Assembly: GCA_024704765.1 (NCBI GenBank)
Contig: JAKMXF010000077.1
Coordinates: 573,220 to 637,219, forward strand
Length of the DNA stretch: 64,000 nt
Reading direction: 5' to 3'
Origin: Oopsacas minuta
Lineage: Eukaryota; Porifera; Hexactinellida; Lyssacinosida; Leucopsacidae
In this document: positions 62,158-64,000 of the stretch, piece by piece
How positions within the stretch are numbered: the stretch's first letter is position 1
Layout of the letters: each line of letters starts with the position of its first letter
Notes under the pieces: model-generated
What the model saw: only the letters and a program-made list of their open reading frames with translations
Told to the model about the DNA's origin: nothing
Databases searched by the model: none
Translations under genes and position numbers: made by a program

Positions 62158-62241
62158 GGGTAATTTCATAGATCTTGAAAGAATTCCCTTAATAATAATA
62201 TATTATTAAGGGAATGTTTTCCCTGATCTATGAAATTACCC
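62158..62241. repeat. Fold-back repeat with arms of about 38 bp
   Basis: gggtaatttcatagatc opens the left arm and its exact inverse closes the right arm; the inner halves mirror again (attcccttaataata). The arms differ only by a few bases between the two blocks. Confidence 0.85.
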
Positions 62242-62545
62242 AATCCAAACATTGATAACTCTAGTAATCATATAACCTATAAGTGAAAATATAGTATTAT
62301 GATCATTTGTCCAATTACAAAGAATGAGACGGTCAGACAGGCTATAATTAATTTGACCAGCCAACTTAAAGACAGTAGAGCTCAGAATTGTCTAAATCTT
62401 TTGCAAAACATATATATAGAACTCAGTTAGTGTGTATTTGCTTCCAAACTGGTTATATACACTTAAACTTGTAAGAAAAATATTTCGAGAAAACCAAAAA
62501 ATATTTTAATACTCCAGGGATGTCTTACCCGATTTCTAGTGTATA

Positions 62546-63864
62546 ACGGGGTGCTACTAAAAATCCGACAACTTCACGAGTGTCAGATAATATCAATTAC
62601 TATGCCACCATATGTTTATATTGTTTGATATTTAAGTACACTACTTGACAACTTATAATTAGAAATTATTATTAAGACAGGTGTACTTCGCAAAATGGAG
62701 ACCCTTTCAGAGAAGCAGAGAAGAGACATAGTTGTACAGTTCTATAAGGAGTACTCCGATAGGGGTAAGTGTTTCACCATTGACCATTTTATGAAGATGA
62801 AAATGAGGAGGAGTACATTATAGGACATCTTGGGAAGTTATGAGAGAAGGAAAACAACAGAAAGGAAAGGGGGGAGTGGAAGAACCGCACAGAAACTGCC
62901 AGTATTGAAGAGGATGCGGTTGAAACAGGCTGCCAATAACAAGAAGGGGGTCAGTCACAGAAAACTGGCTGCGAAGTTCAATGTAAGCAGATCTTATGTA
63001 AGAAAGGTTCTCAAAAGTCAGAATGTAAAGTACTCAAGAGACAGAAGTGCCCAGATTCAACTCCAGACCAACAAACACGACAGATAAAGTGCCTCAGGTC
63101 CATGAATCGGAAACTCTGTCCGCCAAATTCAGATGTAGTGATCATTTTGGACGACGAGTCGTATTTCCCTCTCAAACATGATGAAATGCCCGGAAATGAT
63201 GGTTTTACTCAGATAACAAGAAGAATACCCCATTCAGTGTAAAATACAAAACAAAACAGAATTTTGCTCCAAAGGTCATGATCTGGCTCGCAATCAGCGA
63301 ACGGGGCCACTCCGACGTCTATGTGAAGCCATCAGGTTTTGGTATTAATAGTGGAGAATATATTGGTGAATGTATTCGTGCAAGATTGGTTCTTGTTATC
63401 AATCAATTGCACAAAGGCGACGAGATCTTGTTTTGGCCAGATCTAGCAAGCTCCCATTACTCTATAGCGACCAGAGCTTGCTACAAAGAGATCGGAATTA
63501 ATGTTGTCCCAAAGAAATGAACCCTCCCAACGTCCCCCAACTACGGCTTATTGAAAATTTTTGGGGAATTCTTAAAGCAGAGGTCTATAAGGGTGCGTGG
63601 GAGGCCAAAAAGCGTCGCTCAATTGGTTAATAGAATAAAAGATGTCTAGCTGAAATGGACTAGACATCTGTCCAGGCAATGATGCGAACTTGTAAAACAA
63701 ACATCAGAAAGGCAGCAGACAAAACACCTCTCGTAATGCTATAATTGACACTATATGAACTTTTGACTATGAATAGAGTATATACAAAAGCCGAATGAAT
63801 AGGCCACAATATAGTCCATTCAAGTCCTGATCAAAACCAGTCCGGATTTTTAGTAGCACCCCGC
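62546..63864 (+). mobile_element. Mariner-like element, DD37E (mosquito-type), inactive
   Basis: 1319 bases flanked by TA. The ends share cggggtgctactaaaaatcc in inverse orientation. The transposase between them is broken in several places. Confidence 0.8.
62695..63640 (+). pseudogene. Mariner-like DD37E transposase remnant
   Basis: METLSEKQRRDIVVQFYKEY begins the reading; a TAG at 62821 interrupts before a DNA-binding region with VSHRKLAAKFNVSRSYVRKV. Frame shifts near 63060, 63230 and 63515 follow. The catalytic domain shows VIILDDESYF (first D), VMIWLAISERG, FWPDLASSHYS (second D) and VPQLRLIENFWG (E). If one missing base near 63520 is allowed for, 37 residues separate D and E. The lack of QD-x-APxH after the second D and the DLASSHY block distinguish it from the Tc1-like DD37E copy at 18.5 kb and resemble the ITmD37E group. 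Confidence 0.75.
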
Positions 63865-64000
63865 TATACTTGTCAACAGATGCCCTACGATTTATTCAGT
63901 GGTAGGCTTGGTTTGAAGCCTTAATAATGGACAAAAGGACAAAAAATGAATATACATGACATGAATAGAACGCAGCAGAAAAAGAGCAGGGTGCAATAAA
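63865..64000. other. Non-coding end of window
   Basis: Nothing recognised. Confidence 0.4.

Larger units (their letters stand above)
60659..62545. other. Non-coding stretch with MITE and fold-back
   Basis: Contains a pogo-like MITE (61840-61962), a fold-back (62158-62241) and a poor MITE-like pair of ends at about 61329-61400. No gene supported. Confidence 0.4.

Noticed and set aside
1-64000. tRNA, rRNA, CRISPR arrays, bacterial operons, LTR retrotransposon with reverse transcriptase
   Set aside because: None was seen on inspection. A tRNA search program could still find an isolated tRNA or SINE head, which I cannot rule out by eye.

Overview
The window is AT-rich eukaryotic DNA dominated by transposable elements and has no bacterial features. 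Every recognisable intact or broken gene except one belongs to a mobile element. Four IS630/Tc1/mariner copies of three catalytic types, a Mutator-like element, hAT-type pieces and a shared gene family of cysteine-rich proteins suggest an invertebrate. The mix is what I would expect of a parasitic copepod such as a sea louse, but that is inference from remembered element families and not shown by any host gene here.

The exception is a gene model on the minus strand, built by hand from splice sites and matching codon phases. Nine exons between 51.70 kb and 4.38 kb read as the 3' part of a single-pass receptor: two fibronectin-III-like repeats (exons near 51.6, 49.05 and 47.6 kb), a short linker exon (23.1 kb), a membrane-spanning exon (21.5 kb), a cytoplasmic exon (8.4 kb) and three small tail exons (5.0, 4.8, 4.4 kb). 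Its two largest introns (about 24 kb and 13 kb) hold most of the mobile elements. The 5' end was not found.

Layout by position. 0-4.4 kb: non-coding, two diverged repeats. 4.4-8.5 kb: tail exons. 8.5-21.4 kb: intron with a hAT-like MITE (9.7 kb), a decayed copy (locus A, 13.9-15.6 kb) of an unnamed cysteine-rich protein family and a dead DD37E Tc1-like element (18.5-19.8 kb). 23.1-47.5 kb: intron with a hAT remnant (24.4-26.1 kb), a pogo-like MITE, and a nested pair in which a 6.1-kb Mutator-like element with long inverted repeats and an OTU protease domain has inserted with a 9-bp duplication into the 3' end of a DD37D mariner-like element. It also holds a cysteine-rich pseudogene (38.3 kb) and locus B (40.7-42.4 kb), a nearly intact second copy of the locus A family. 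47.8-51.5 kb: more hAT and pogo-like MITEs.

52.5-64 kb, upstream of the receptor exons: an intron-containing integrase-type gene followed by a ubiquitin-protease-like domain (52.5-55.2 kb), a cluster of five 19-bp repeats (56.4 kb), unrecognised coding-like stretches (57.6-58.4 kb), a second DD37D element (59.3-60.7 kb) and a second, different DD37E element (62.5-63.9 kb). All transposase genes carry stops or frameshifts, so nothing here looks autonomous. The DD37D copy at 30.7 kb is closest, with a single one-base insertion.
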